NCBI GenBank assembly: GCA_900552955.1
Contig: USBO01000026.1
Span: forward strand, 1 to 16,256
DNA from: an uncultured Alistipes sp.
GTDB taxonomy: Bacteria > Bacteroidota > Bacteroidia > Bacteroidales > Rikenellaceae
Reading direction: 5' to 3'
Length of the DNA stretch: 16,256 nucleotides
The notes beneath the pieces are model-generated. The model searched no databases, was not told the origin of the DNA, and saw only the letters and a list, made by a program, of their open reading frames with translations. Positions within the stretch are counted from its first letter, which is position 1. Every line of letters starts with the position of its first letter. This document shows, one piece after another, positions 1 through 7,025 of this stretch. A program made the translations under genes and the position numbers.

Positions 1-682
1 CGATCACGTCGGCCACCTTGCCCGAGAAGATGTGCGATCCCTCGACGTTGCCCACGAAGTTGAACCGTCCCGAGGCCTTCATCATTTCGTGCGCCGCTTT
101 GGACTGCGCGTTGCCTTTGGTCTCCTCCTCGCCGATGTTGAGAATCGCCACGCGGGGATCGGAAATCCCCAGCACGCTCTCGGCGTAGATCGAACCGATC
201 AGACCGTACTGGCTGAGCACTTCGGGTTTGCAGTCGACGTTCAGCCCCACGTCCAGAAGCAGGGCGGGACGGCCCGAAACCGTCGGAACAAGCGACGAAA
301 TGGTGGGGCGGATGATGCCCTCGATCGGTTTTACGACCTGCATCGAACCGACCATCATCGCGCCCGTGCTGCCGGCCGATGCGAAGCCCTGGATGGCTCC
401 TTTGGCCAGGTGGGCGAAGCCGACCGTGATGCTTGAATCCGCCTTCTGCAAAAATGCTTTTGCGGGATGGTCGCCCATCTCGATGACCTCGGTCGTGGGA
501 ACGATCTCGAAACGGTCGGCCGGACAGTTCTCGGACGCGAGAACCGCTTCGATGCGTTCTTTGTCGCCGAAGAGCACGATTCTGCTGTCGGCGCCGATCT
601 CGGCGGACGCCATGACGGCTCCCTTCACGGCGGCTTCGGGTGCGAAGTCGCCGCCCATAGCGTCTAAACCAATCTTCAACAT
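1..682 (-). CDS. plsX: Phosphate acyltransferase PlsX, partial (C-terminus beyond window start)
   Basis: PlsX converts acyl-ACP and phosphate to acyl-phosphate, the acyl donor for PlsY in phosphatidic acid synthesis; it is a peripheral membrane enzyme. Translating the minus strand from the ATG at 682 gives 227 uninterrupted residues, beginning MLKIGLDAMGGDFAPEAAV, which matches the family N-terminus (LDxMGGD). Further PlsX hallmarks are SAGSTGAMM (family SAGNTGAL), a LLLDVGLNVDC stretch and ILNIGEEETKG. The frame is open to base 1, so the remaining third lies outside. It follows rpmF by 83 bases on the same strand; yceD-rpmF-plsX is the classic bacterial order, often continuing to fabH. There is no promoter of the lineage type in the 83-base gap, so transcription from the yceD promoter is likely. 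Start choice is secure because the conserved motif begins within ten residues. Confidence 0.96.
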   Translation of the reverse strand, partial: MLKIGLDAMGGDFAPEAAVKGAVMASAEIGADSRIVLFGDKERIEAVLASENCPADRFEIVPTTEVIEMGDHPAKAFLQKADSSITVGFAHLAKGAIQGFASAGSTGAMMVGSMQVVKPIEGIIRPTISSLVPTVSGRPALLLDVGLNVDCKPEVLSQYGLIGSIYAESVLGISDPRVAILNIGEEETKGNAQSKAAHEMMKASGRFNFVGNVEGSHIFSGKVADVI

Positions 683-765
683 AGCTTCAGTGTTTGGTTT
701 TCAATGGTCTCCAGGCAAAAGAGCGCGCCGCGATCCGATGCAGCGCGCCCGAACGTGGGCCGGAG

Positions 766-951
766 TTATTCGGCGGCCTTTTTCTCGATCGCCAGCTTGC
801 CGCGGTAGAAACCGCACTCGGGGCAGACACGGTGGTAGAGCACCGCTGCGCCGCAGTTCGAGCAGGTTACGACGGTCGGAACGACTGCTTTGTAGTGAGT
901 TCTTCTCTTATCGCGTCGCGTCGACGAGATTTTGTGTTTAGGATGTGCCAT
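766..951 (-). CDS. rpmF: 50S ribosomal protein L32
   Basis: This 61-residue protein begins MAHPKHKISSTRRDKRRTHY, the typical L32 N-terminus, and carries a four-cysteine zinc ribbon (CSNCG at 33-37 and CPECG at 48-52). The length is normal for L32. It is a structural protein of the large ribosomal subunit. It sits 34 bases downstream of yceD and 83 upstream of plsX on the same strand, the standard operon order. The ATG is preceded by an A/T-rich leader (ataacttataaca), as usual for highly translated genes in Bacteroidetes, which generally lack a strong Shine-Dalgarno. All four cysteines are present, so this is the zinc-binding (C+) form of L32. Confidence 0.97.
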   Translation of the reverse strand: MAHPKHKISSTRRDKRRTHYKAVVPTVVTCSNCGAAVLYHRVCPECGFYRGKLAIEKKAAE

Positions 952-985
952 TGTTATAAGTTATTTGAGTTTAACATTCCGATTT

Positions 986-1558
986 CTACTTTTTTTCGCT
1001 TTGCAGCCTGTCCCTGAGCGAGGAGAGCTGCGTCAGCGTGTCGCCGTCGAGCGATCGGGAGGCGGCGGCATGGGCTTCCGCCTCGTGCTCGATCTGCGAA
1101 AACTCCTCTTCCGAAACGATGCGGAACCGCCGCAGCATGTCGGCGTCGCATTCGCCTTCGGCATGAACCCGCTGATAGGGCAGCGAAAGAACGACGCTCT
1201 CATAAATATATTGTGCGAGCGACACCTCCGGTTCGGACGGCGAAATCCACATCACCTCGCCGTCGCATTCGTGCTCCTCATCCGAGAAACGGACGAGCAG
1301 CGTCCCGTCGAACACCACGGGCAGGCGGCAATCTTCGAGGCAACGGTCGCAGGCGACGGTCACCGTTCCGCGGAGGACGGTTTGCAATCTGAGCATGGAC
1401 TCTCCCCGTTCGAGCGTGACCCCGACCGTGAGATCGCCGCCTTTGATGTCGGTCGATCCGAAGGCTTCGAACAGCGCGTCATCCACTTTGAAATCAAAGT
1501 GATAGGTGCCGTTTTTCAGCCCTTTCCAGGCGATTGCGTACTGTTTCGTCACATCCAT
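986..1558 (-). CDS. yceD: YceD/DUF177 family protein, upstream of rpmF
   Basis: This 190-residue soluble protein has the DUF177 core: a β-rich N-terminal half, then VACDRCLEDCRLPV around residues 88-101, where the CxxC is the family hallmark. A conserved acidic stretch, then DADMLRRFR, leads to a C-terminal tail rich in charged residues. DUF177 proteins are nearly always encoded next to rpmF; the plant and bacterial relatives are linked to 23S rRNA accumulation, so a ribosome-assembly role is an inference from the family. It is the first gene of yceD-rpmF-plsX. A lineage-type promoter sits just upstream (TAACTTTG, 1579-1586), leaving a short leader of about a dozen bases and supporting the ATG at 1558. 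No frameshift or missing motif is visible. Confidence 0.9.
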   Translation of the reverse strand: MDVTKQYAIAWKGLKNGTYHFDFKVDDALFEAFGSTDIKGGDLTVGVTLERGESMLRLQTVLRGTVTVACDRCLEDCRLPVVFDGTLLVRFSDEEHECDGEVMWISPSEPEVSLAQYIYESVVLSLPYQRVHAEGECDADMLRRFRIVSEEEFSQIEHEAEAHAAASRSLDGDTLTQLSSLRDRLQSEKK

Positions 1559-1578
1559 CGGTGTGCAGATTTATCGTG

Positions 1579-1609
1579 CAAAGTTACAATATTTCCAATA
1601 ATTCACAAA
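1579..1609 (-). promoter_or_regulatory. Bacteroidetes-type promoter of yceD-rpmF-plsX
   Basis: On the minus strand TAACTTTG (1586 to 1579) matches the -7 consensus TAnnTTTG, and TTTG (1609 to 1606) lies 19 bases upstream as the -33 element. This is the only good match in the 218-base divergent gap on this strand. Confidence 0.75.
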
Positions 1610-1730
1610 GTTTTTCGTTTTTTTGTGTCCGATGCATCTGTGGCTCACGGCCGAAGCGGAGCGATCGGGTTTCGGACGCGGCCGGATCACCTGGCCGCTG
1701 TCTTCGCCGGAGGCTCTTCTGCGCAGACGG

Positions 1731-1762
1731 TTTGCTTTTGCGCCCGACTTGCACTATCTTTG
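1731..1762 (+). promoter_or_regulatory. Promoter of the 139-residue orphan gene
   Basis: TTTG at 1731-1734 and TATCTTTG at 1755-1762 are separated by 20 bases, a full match to the Bacteroidetes primary-sigma promoter. The gene's ATG follows 14 bases after the -7 element. Confidence 0.75.
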
Positions 1763-1776
1763 TGCAAAACCTGGGT

Positions 1777-2196
1777 ATGAAAAACGAAGAAGGATTCTCG
1801 GTGGAGGTCGAAAGCCGCTTCGATGGGTGGTGGCGTTATAATGTGACGATCCTCTGCGGCTGTTTCGATGCGCAAGGCAATCGGGTGGGGTTCGCATCGG
1901 CCGAGCGCATCGTGGCGCCGGTCGGGGGCGATCTGCCTGAGGACATCGCGGCGAAGGCGCAGCGCCGGATCGGGATACGCAGCGTCGCATGCGATCGCAT
2001 CGTCATGTATGTCTACATCGTGCCGCATACACTGCCCGAGACCCGCGAGATCGGCGACGTCTCCCCGTTCGACGTGCGCGTGCGCATCGGCTATGGGGGA
2101 GCGCCGCTGAGCGATACGCAGTACAGGATCAATCCGTGGTCGGGCGCATCGCTCGAAATCAAGCTCCGCAACGACGGGACGCCGTTCAGGCAATGA
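1777..2196 (+). CDS. Hypothetical protein, 139 residues, unrecognised
   Basis: I do not recognise this protein. It has no signal peptide, membrane segment or cysteine motif. The sequence begins MKNEEGFSVEVESRFDGWWR and alternates hydrophobic and polar residues in a way that suggests a β-rich fold; a segment near residues 85-130 (VYIVPHTLPETREIG through NPWSGASLEIKL) looks ordered. Support for it being real comes from context: a full lineage-type promoter just upstream, an ATG 14 bases after the -7 element, a coding length of 420 bases and a perfect 18-bp hairpin 9 bases after the stop. A longer frame opens at 1534, but its first 81 codons would span the promoter, so the ATG at 1777 is preferred. 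It is divergent from yceD and convergent with doxX, thus probably monocistronic. Confidence 0.75.
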   Translation: MKNEEGFSVEVESRFDGWWRYNVTILCGCFDAQGNRVGFASAERIVAPVGGDLPEDIAAKAQRRIGIRSVACDRIVMYVYIVPHTLPETREIGDVSPFDVRVRIGYGGAPLSDTQYRINPWSGASLEIKLRNDGTPFRQ

Positions 2197-2205
2197 TCCT
2201 TTGCA

Positions 2206-2252
2206 AATCAAGACAGGCGGCCCGTCGGAGAGAGGGGCCGCCTGTCTTGATT
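2206..2252. terminator. Bidirectional hairpin terminator between convergent genes
   Basis: AATCAAGACAGGCGGCCC (2206-2223) and GGGCCGCCTGTCTTGATT (2235-2252) form a perfect 18-bp stem with an 11-base loop. It lies between the stop of the orphan gene (2196) and the stop of doxX (2266). The A/T-rich stem base gives a partial U-tract in both directions. Confidence 0.85.
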
Positions 2253-2265
2253 CGGTGCGTAACCG

Positions 2266-2697
2266 TCATTTGCGGATGCGTTCGGCGATCAGATGATCGA
2301 GCGCATAGTTGCCGGGGCCCGAAATGAACATCAGCACGAAGACCGAGAGATAGATCAGCGCGAGTTCCTTCACGGCGAAAGGATCGTTCGTGTGGACGAC
2401 GAACAGCGCGACGCCCATGCTGAAGATCATCGGAACGAGCGCCAGCCGGTAGAAGGCGCCGACGATGAATCCGACCGCACAGAACACCTCTGCGAAGATC
2501 GCCAGCATCAGCGAAATCCGGCTGCCCAGCCCCAGCGGATCGGGGAAGACGCCCGAGAGCGCGGCGAAGTCGTGCAGTTTGCCGATGCCGTGCGACAGCA
2601 GCAGTCCGCCGAAAAGCACCCGCAGCGCCAGCAGAAACAGCGAGGCACCGGAGGTGAGGCGGTTCGCCGGAAAGAGAAGGCGTATAATCCGTGACAT
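2266..2697 (-). CDS. DoxX family membrane protein
   Basis: This 143-residue protein has four predicted membrane segments (about residues 16-37, 58-80, 84-103 and 113-130). DoxX hallmarks are LLLSHGIGKLHDFAAL near the first helix and ALIYLSVFVLMFISGPGNYALD in the last. DoxX-family proteins are small membrane proteins, originally named for a subunit of an archaeal terminal quinol oxidase; in bacteria they are often linked to redox or oxidative stress, but the exact activity here is not shown by sequence. Its ATG lies only 4 bases after the HU stop on the same strand, so the two are almost certainly co-transcribed. No separate promoter fits in that gap. Confidence 0.85.
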   Translation of the reverse strand: MSRIIRLLFPANRLTSGASLFLLALRVLFGGLLLSHGIGKLHDFAALSGVFPDPLGLGSRISLMLAIFAEVFCAVGFIVGAFYRLALVPMIFSMGVALFVVHTNDPFAVKELALIYLSVFVLMFISGPGNYALDHLIAERIRK

Positions 2698-2701
2698 CGG
2701 T

Positions 2702-2974
2702 CTATTTCACTTTGCCCAGAAACTCCTTCGAAGGCTTGAATGCCGGAACGTTGTGCGCGGGGATCGTCACCGACGTGTTCTTGGCGATGTTGCGTGCGAC
2801 CTTCTGTGCGCGGTGCTTGAGGATGAAACTGCCGAATCCGCGAAGGTAGACATTCTCTCCGCCGATCATCGAGCGGCGGATCTCCTCCATCATCTGCTCT
2901 ACGACGGCTGAGACCGTCACAGCTTCGGCGCCGGTCTGTGCGGCGATTGCTTTTACCAGTTCTGCTTTTGTCAT
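2702..2974 (-). CDS. HU/IHF family DNA-binding protein
   Basis: This 90-residue protein matches the HU fold: MTKAELVKAIAAQTG helix-turn-helix body, GENVYLRGFGSFILKHR (the family's GFGSF turn at 47-51) and IPAHNVPAFKPSKEF at the C-terminus. HU proteins bend and compact DNA as dimers. The frame extends upstream to 3121, but those 49 extra codons overlap the promoter (TACCTTTG, 3002-3009), so the ATG at 2974 is chosen. In the DNA-contacting arm the usual GRNPxTG is replaced by ARNIAKNTS, so the intercalating proline is missing; I recall this variant from other Bacteroidetes HU proteins. It is the first gene of an HU-doxX pair. Confidence 0.93.
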   Translation of the reverse strand: MTKAELVKAIAAQTGAEAVTVSAVVEQMMEEIRRSMIGGENVYLRGFGSFILKHRAQKVARNIAKNTSVTIPAHNVPAFKPSKEFLGKVK

Positions 2975-3001
2975 GGTCGATAAGGTTTTCGGTTGCAGAT
3001 G

Positions 3002-3031
3002 CAAAGGTAGTGCCTTTTTCGGAATAATCAA
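3002..3031 (-). promoter_or_regulatory. Promoter of the HU-doxX pair
   Basis: On the minus strand TACCTTTG (3009 to 3002) is a consensus -7 element, with TTG (3031 to 3029) 19 bases upstream. The HU ATG at 2974 lies 27 bases downstream. Confidence 0.7.
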
Positions 3032-3057
3032 TTCCCGCCGCGGACTGCGTCGTCGCT

Positions 3058-3086
3058 CCGGCTTCGCGTCCGCAACGCGAAGCCGG
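3058..3086. repeat. 12-bp perfect inverted repeat upstream of the HU promoter
   Basis: CCGGCTTCGCGT (3058-3069) and ACGCGAAGCCGG (3075-3086) can form a 12-bp stem with a 5-base loop. It lies between the purB terminator hairpin and the HU promoter. It has no T-tract on either strand, so it may be a back-up terminator or a protein-binding palindrome. Confidence 0.6.
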
Positions 3087-3118
3087 CTGGCGGAGGGCAG
3101 GGCGTATGGCCTGAAAAC

Positions 3119-3152
3119 CAACGGGGTTCGGACATGCGTCCGAACCCCGTTG
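3119..3152 (-). terminator. Terminator of purB
   Basis: CAACGGGGTTCGGAC (3119-3133) pairs perfectly over 15 bp with GTCCGAACCCCGTTG (3138-3152) around a 4-base loop. It starts 19 bases after the purB stop on the minus strand and is followed on that strand by GGTTTTCAGG. Confidence 0.85.
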
Positions 3153-3171
3153 TGCGGCGGGAGCGTTTTCG

Positions 3172-4521
3172 TCAGAAATCAATACCCGTGTAGGTGGCCG
3201 GAGTGATTGCGCGCAGCTCGGCCTTGACCTCCTCCGCGACGTCGAGCCCGGCGATGAACGCGGCGATGGCCTCGGCAGTGATGTGGGCGTTGGTGCGCGT
3301 GAGGGCCTTGAGCGCCTCATAGGGCGAAGGATAGCCCGCACGGCGCAGGACGGTCTGAATGCCCTCGGCCACCACGGCCCAGTTGTTCTCCAGGTCGCGG
3401 CGCAGCGCCTCCTCGTTGAGGATCACCTTGTTCAGACCCTTCATCAGCGAGGCGACGCCCAGCAGCGTGTGGGCCACCGGCACGCCGACGTTGCGCAGCA
3501 CGGTCGAATCGGTCAGGTCGCGCTGCATGCGCGAGACGGGGAGCTTGCCCGCCAGATGCTCGTAGAGCGCATTGGCGATGCCCAGATTCCCCTCGGCGTT
3601 CTCGAAATCGATGGGGTTGACCTTGTGAGGCATGGCGCTCGACCCGACCTCGCCGGCCTTGATGCGCTGCTTGAAATACTCCATCGAGATGTAGGTCCAC
3701 ATGTCGCGGCAGAGGTCGATGAGGATGGTGTCGATACGTTTGAGGGCGTCGAACAGCGCCGCCAGATTGTCGTAATGCTCGATTTGGGTGGTGTACTGCG
3801 AGCGGGTCAGCCCCAGCGTTTGGTCGACGAAGCGGTTGGCGAAGCCGATCCAGTCGACGGCGGGATAGGCGACGTGATGGGCGTTGAAGTTGCCCGTCGC
3901 ACCGCCGAACTTGGCCGTGACGGCGATGTCGTCCAACTGGGCGATCTGGCGGTCGAGCCGTTCGACGAAGACCATCAGCTCCTTGCCCAGCCGCGTGGGC
4001 GATGCCGGCTGGCCGTGCGTGTGGGCGAGCATCGGCACGGCGTGCCACTCGCCGGCCAGCGCGGCGAGCTTTTCGCGCAGCTCGGTCAGCGCGGGACGGC
4101 AGACCTCCGACAACGCCTCCTTGATCGAGAGGGGGATGGCCGTGTTGTTGATGTCCTGCGACGTGAGGCCGAAGTGGACGAACTCCTTGCAGGCGCCCAG
4201 TCCCAGCGCCTCCATCTTCTCTTTGAGGAGGTATTCGACGGCTTTCACGTCGTGGTTGGTCGTGCGTTCGATCTCCTTGACGCGCTCGGCGTCGGTCGGC
4301 GTGAAGTCGCGGTAGAGTCCGCGCAGCCGCTCGAAGGCGGCGGGGCCGATCTCCTTCAGCTCGGGCAGCGGCAGACGGCAGAGGGCGATGAAATACTCCA
4401 CCTCCACGCGTACGCGGTAGCGGATCAGGGCGTATTCCGAGAAGTAGTCGGCCAGGCGCTCCGTCACCTTGCGGTAGCGGCCGTCGATGGGCGAAATGGC
4501 AGTCAGATTGCTCAATAACAT
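3172..4521 (-). CDS. purB: Adenylosuccinate lyase
   Basis: PurB is a homotetrameric cytoplasmic enzyme that cleaves SAICAR to AICAR and adenylosuccinate to AMP, both with release of fumarate. The 449-residue product has the fumarase/aspartase-superfamily signature GSSAMPHKVNP at 293-303, with catalytic-loop serines 294-295, the TSQDINNTA substrate loop at 120-128 and MLAHTHGQPASPT at 164-176 containing the general-acid histidine (169). Length and motif order match the E. coli-type PurB (456 residues). A longer start at 4545 exists, but a -7 element (TATTTTTG) occupies 4545-4552, so transcription would start downstream of that codon and the ATG at 4521 is preferred. The gene is monocistronic: its own promoter, its own terminator, divergent from the Mla-type operon. 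Confidence 0.96.
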   Translation of the reverse strand: MLLSNLTAISPIDGRYRKVTERLADYFSEYALIRYRVRVEVEYFIALCRLPLPELKEIGPAAFERLRGLYRDFTPTDAERVKEIERTTNHDVKAVEYLLKEKMEALGLGACKEFVHFGLTSQDINNTAIPLSIKEALSEVCRPALTELREKLAALAGEWHAVPMLAHTHGQPASPTRLGKELMVFVERLDRQIAQLDDIAVTAKFGGATGNFNAHHVAYPAVDWIGFANRFVDQTLGLTRSQYTTQIEHYDNLAALFDALKRIDTILIDLCRDMWTYISMEYFKQRIKAGEVGSSAMPHKVNPIDFENAEGNLGIANALYEHLAGKLPVSRMQRDLTDSTVLRNVGVPVAHTLLGVASLMKGLNKVILNEEALRRDLENNWAVVAEGIQTVLRRAGYPSPYEALKALTRTNAHITAEAIAAFIAGLDVAEEVKAELRAITPATYTGIDF

Positions 4522-4825
4522 AATGGTGTCGGATTTTGAATGCACAAAAATAGCTAAAAAAGCGTTGATTCGGAAATTTGCCGGCTGCGATTTGGTCTCG
4601 GTTCGTCAAACGGCCGGTGCGGGGCCGGTCGCGCGCGCAGCGCCGCACGGCTCGAAAGCTGCCGTGCGGCACGTCGGCCGGGGCCCGGCCCGCGCGCAGG
4701 GACAGAGTGCGGACAATATTTGCCGGGCAGGTGCGTTTTTTCGAAAGAAACCGAGGAATCGGAAGCGAATCGTGTTTTTTCGTTCGTTTTTTGTACCTTT
4801 GTCGGGATAACCGGTGAATATCGCT
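4522..4825. other. Divergent intergenic region with promoters and GC-rich hairpin
   Basis: This 304-base gap has no gene. It holds the purB promoter on the minus strand (TATTTTTG, 4552 to 4545; no clear -33 element), a GC-rich block (4615-4700) with a perfect 10-bp hairpin (GCCGCACGGC 4642-4651, GCCGTGCGGC 4661-4670, loop of 9), and on the plus strand TACCTTTG (4794-4801), the likely -7 element of the DUF4834-mla operon. The hairpin lies between the two outward promoters, too far from either stop codon to be an ordinary terminator. Confidence 0.6.
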
Positions 4826-5218
4826 ATGGGATTTTTCGCTCGCATACTGTACGGCCTCACGGAGTTCGTCCGCCGCAACCCCGTGACCAGCCTCGTGCTT
4901 CTGATACTGGCCGTGGCCGCTCCGTCGGTGCTGGTCGGGATCGCCCATTTTATCTTTTATATTATGCTGACGTTTTTGTTGCTGGGCGTCGTCTTCGTCC
5001 TGCTGTTCCGCTACCGTATCGGCCGCCTGCGCCGCGAGATGGAGCGGGACGGCGCTTCGCAGACCGGCCGTCGCCGTACCTACACGCGGTACTCCCGTCG
5101 CAGCGAAGGCGACGTCGAGGTTCACAAAACCTCCGGAACGCCCGAAAAGCGAGTCAACGGCTCGGTGGGCGAGTATGTCGAATTCGAGGAGGTGGAGGAG
5201 CGGAACACCGAAAAATAA
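4826..5218 (+). CDS. DUF4834-like small membrane protein
   Basis: This 130-residue protein has two adjacent hydrophobic segments (about residues 20-40 and 42-62), then a basic stretch RYRIGRLRREMER and a hydrophilic tail ending GEYVEFEEVEE. The hydrophobic N-terminus with an acidic G(E/D)YVxFEE tail resembles the Bacteroidetes-restricted DUF4834 family, whose function is unknown. A GTG at 4814 is in frame, but the -7 element ends at 4801, which would leave almost no leader; the ATG at 4826 is favoured. It is the first gene of an operon with the MlaE-like permease (43-base gap) and MlaF-like ATPase, so a role linked to envelope lipid transport is an inference from position. Confidence 0.7.
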   Translation: MGFFARILYGLTEFVRRNPVTSLVLLILAVAAPSVLVGIAHFIFYIMLTFLLLGVVFVLLFRYRIGRLRREMERDGASQTGRRRTYTRYSRRSEGDVEVHKTSGTPEKRVNGSVGEYVEFEEVEERNTEK

Positions 5219-5261
5219 ACAGCGGCGGCCGCACCTCGTCCGGCCGCCGGAACGAATTGCT

Positions 5262-6008
5262 ATGTTGTCGAAACTCTTCGCCCTCATCGGGCAGTATTTC
5301 ATTCTGATGGGAAAGGTCTTCTCGCGCCCCGAGAAGTTCTCGATCTACCGCCGCCGCATCGTCTACGAAATGGAGGCGCTGGGATTCAACTCCATCGGGC
5401 TGACGGCCATCATCTCGATCTTCATCGGTGCGGTCATCACGCTCCAGATGTCGATCAACCTCGAATCGCCCTTCATCCCCAAGTACATCATCGGCTACGC
5501 CACGCGCGAGACGATGATCCTCGAGTTCTCGTCGACGGTCGTGGCGCTCATTCTGGCCGGCAAGGTGGGGTCGAACATTGCCTCCGAGATCGGTACGATG
5601 CGCATCACCGAGCAGATCGACGCACTGGAGATCATGGGCGTCAACTCGGCGTCGTACCTCATCCTGCCCAAGATCGTGGCCACGGTGCTCTTCTTCCCGT
5701 TTCTGACGATCCTGAGCATTCTGATCGGCATCTCGGGCGGCTGGCTGATCGCCGTCTTCACGGGCATCATGATCCCCGACGACTACGTCACTGGGCTTCT
5801 CTATGATTTCCGCGTCTATTCGATTGTCTATTCGCTCATCAAGGCCTGCTTCTTCGCCTTCATCATCACCTCGGTGTCGGCCTTCTACGGCTACTACGCC
5901 GACGGCAACTCGCTGGAGGTGGGCAAGGCTTCGACGCGGGCGGTGGTCGCCTCGTCGATCGTCATCATGATCTTCAACCTGATCCTCACGCAAATCCTGC
6001 TGACATGA
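5262..6008 (+). CDS. mlaE: MlaE-family ABC transporter permease
   Basis: The 248-residue protein is an MlaE/YrbE-type permease, the inner-membrane subunit of MCE transport systems that move phospholipids between the membranes. It has an N-terminal amphipathic segment, then about five hydrophobic helices. Family hallmarks include ALILAGKVGSNIASEIGTMRITEQIDALEIMGVN (start of the EQIDAL motif near residue 123) and a C-terminal YYADGNSLEVGKASTRAVV, near the usual GxxGVGxAxTxAVV. The frame extends upstream to 5175, overlapping the preceding gene, but the ATG at 5262 gives the normal length. The stop overlaps the ATPase start by 4 bases (ATGA), showing translational coupling. Confidence 0.9.
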   Translation: MLSKLFALIGQYFILMGKVFSRPEKFSIYRRRIVYEMEALGFNSIGLTAIISIFIGAVITLQMSINLESPFIPKYIIGYATRETMILEFSSTVVALILAGKVGSNIASEIGTMRITEQIDALEIMGVNSASYLILPKIVATVLFFPFLTILSILIGISGGWLIAVFTGIMIPDDYVTGLLYDFRVYSIVYSLIKACFFAFIITSVSAFYGYYADGNSLEVGKASTRAVVASSIVIMIFNLILTQILLT

Positions 6009-6760
6009 TACGTGCCGAACATCTTGTGAAATCGTTCGACGGGCGCACGGTGCTCGACGACATCTCGGTGGAGTTCGAAACCGGCAAGACCAACCTCATC
6101 ATCGGCCGCAGCGGCTCGGGCAAGACCGTGCTGCTGAAGTGTCTGGTGGGGCTGCATGCGGTCGACTCGGGTGCGATCCTCTACGACGACGTCTGCTACA
6201 CGGCGCTCGGCTTCACGGAGCGCAAGGCCATCCGCAAGGACATCGGCATGATCTTTCAGGGCGGCGCGCTGCTCGACTCGTCGACCGTGGCGGAGAACGT
6301 CCGTCTGCCGCTCGATCTGTTTACCCGCCAGTCGGAGGCCGAGAAGCGCGAACGCGTGGATTTCTGCCTGCGGCGCGTGCGGCTCGAAAATGCCGACGAC
6401 CTCTACCCGTCGGAGCTGTCGGGCGGCATGATCAAGCGCGTGGCCATCGCACGCGCCATCGTGCTCAATCCGCGCTACCTCTTCTGCGACGAGCCCAACT
6501 CGGGCCTCGATCCGCAGACGTCGATCGTCATCGACAACCTCATCCGCGAGATCACCGAGGAGTACAACATCACCACGATCATCAACACCCACGACATGAA
6601 CTCCGTGATGGAGATCGGCCAGAAGATCGTCTACATCCACGAGGGCCGCAAGTGGTGGGAGGGCACCAAGGAGGAGATTCTGCATGCGGAGAACCGCGAA
6701 CTGAACGATTTCGTCTTCGCCTCGGCCATGGCCAAGCGCGCGAAGATGGCCATCGGCTGA
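6005..6760 (+). CDS. mlaF: MlaF-family ABC transporter ATP-binding protein
   Basis: This 251-residue cytoplasmic ATPase carries every ABC motif in order: Walker A GRSGSGKT (34-41), Q-loop glutamine 85, signature LSGGM (138-142), Walker B YLFCDEP with catalytic Glu163, D-loop and H-loop His196. The signature LSGGM followed by KRVAIARAI and the DEPNSGLDP form are typical of the MlaF/YrbF branch. It would energise the MlaE permease encoded immediately upstream (4-base overlap). In most MCE operons the next gene is mlaD, encoding the MCE substrate-binding protein; here 265 bases of non-coding DNA and gapA follow instead. No clear terminator follows the stop. Confidence 0.92.
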   Translation: MIRAEHLVKSFDGRTVLDDISVEFETGKTNLIIGRSGSGKTVLLKCLVGLHAVDSGAILYDDVCYTALGFTERKAIRKDIGMIFQGGALLDSSTVAENVRLPLDLFTRQSEAEKRERVDFCLRRVRLENADDLYPSELSGGMIKRVAIARAIVLNPRYLFCDEPNSGLDPQTSIVIDNLIREITEEYNITTIINTHDMNSVMEIGQKIVYIHEGRKWWEGTKEEILHAENRELNDFVFASAMAKRAKMAIG

Positions 6761-7025
6761 CGGCCGGCGGTTCGGGGTGCGACTCTCTGCGGGCGGCGCT
6801 CGCCGTGCGGCTTCCGCGGGGTACGGTTTCGGGATGCGGCGTGCCGGAATCCCTTTCGCACGGAGGCGGACAGCATGGTTCTTGCATCCTTCGGACGGGG
6901 ATCGTGCGCGGGGGGGGTGGAAATTAAAATTTTTTAGTAGGATTATTTGCGAAATCTGTACAAAGTGTGTACTTTTGTGACGCATATAACAGTAAGTTTT
7001 TTTCTTAACAATAAAAATTACGATT
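6761..7025 (+). promoter_or_regulatory. gapA upstream region with strong promoter and A-rich leader
   Basis: The first 150 bases are GC-rich without a gene or convincing hairpin and include an 8-base G run (6910-6917). The promoter is a full match: TTTG (6946-6949), 20-base spacer, TACTTTTG (6970-6977). The A/T-rich leader of about 40 bases contains TAACAATAAAA (7006-7016) nine bases before the ATG; such A-rich leaders accompany highly expressed Bacteroidetes genes. Confidence 0.75.

Noticed and set aside
4522..4545. Longer purB start at 4545 (MHSKSDTIM extension)
   Set aside because: The extension's first codon overlaps the -7 element; the conserved PurB N-terminus begins at the ATG at 4521.
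3317..5302. A 661-codon minus-strand frame across purB and its upstream region
   Set aside because: It is an out-of-frame shadow of purB, rich in Arg and Pro, and crosses the divergent promoters. GC-rich DNA readily gives such frames.
6910..6917. G8 run upstream of gapA as a phase-variable tract
   Set aside because: It is outside the promoter spacer and any coding region, and short; no evidence that its length would matter.
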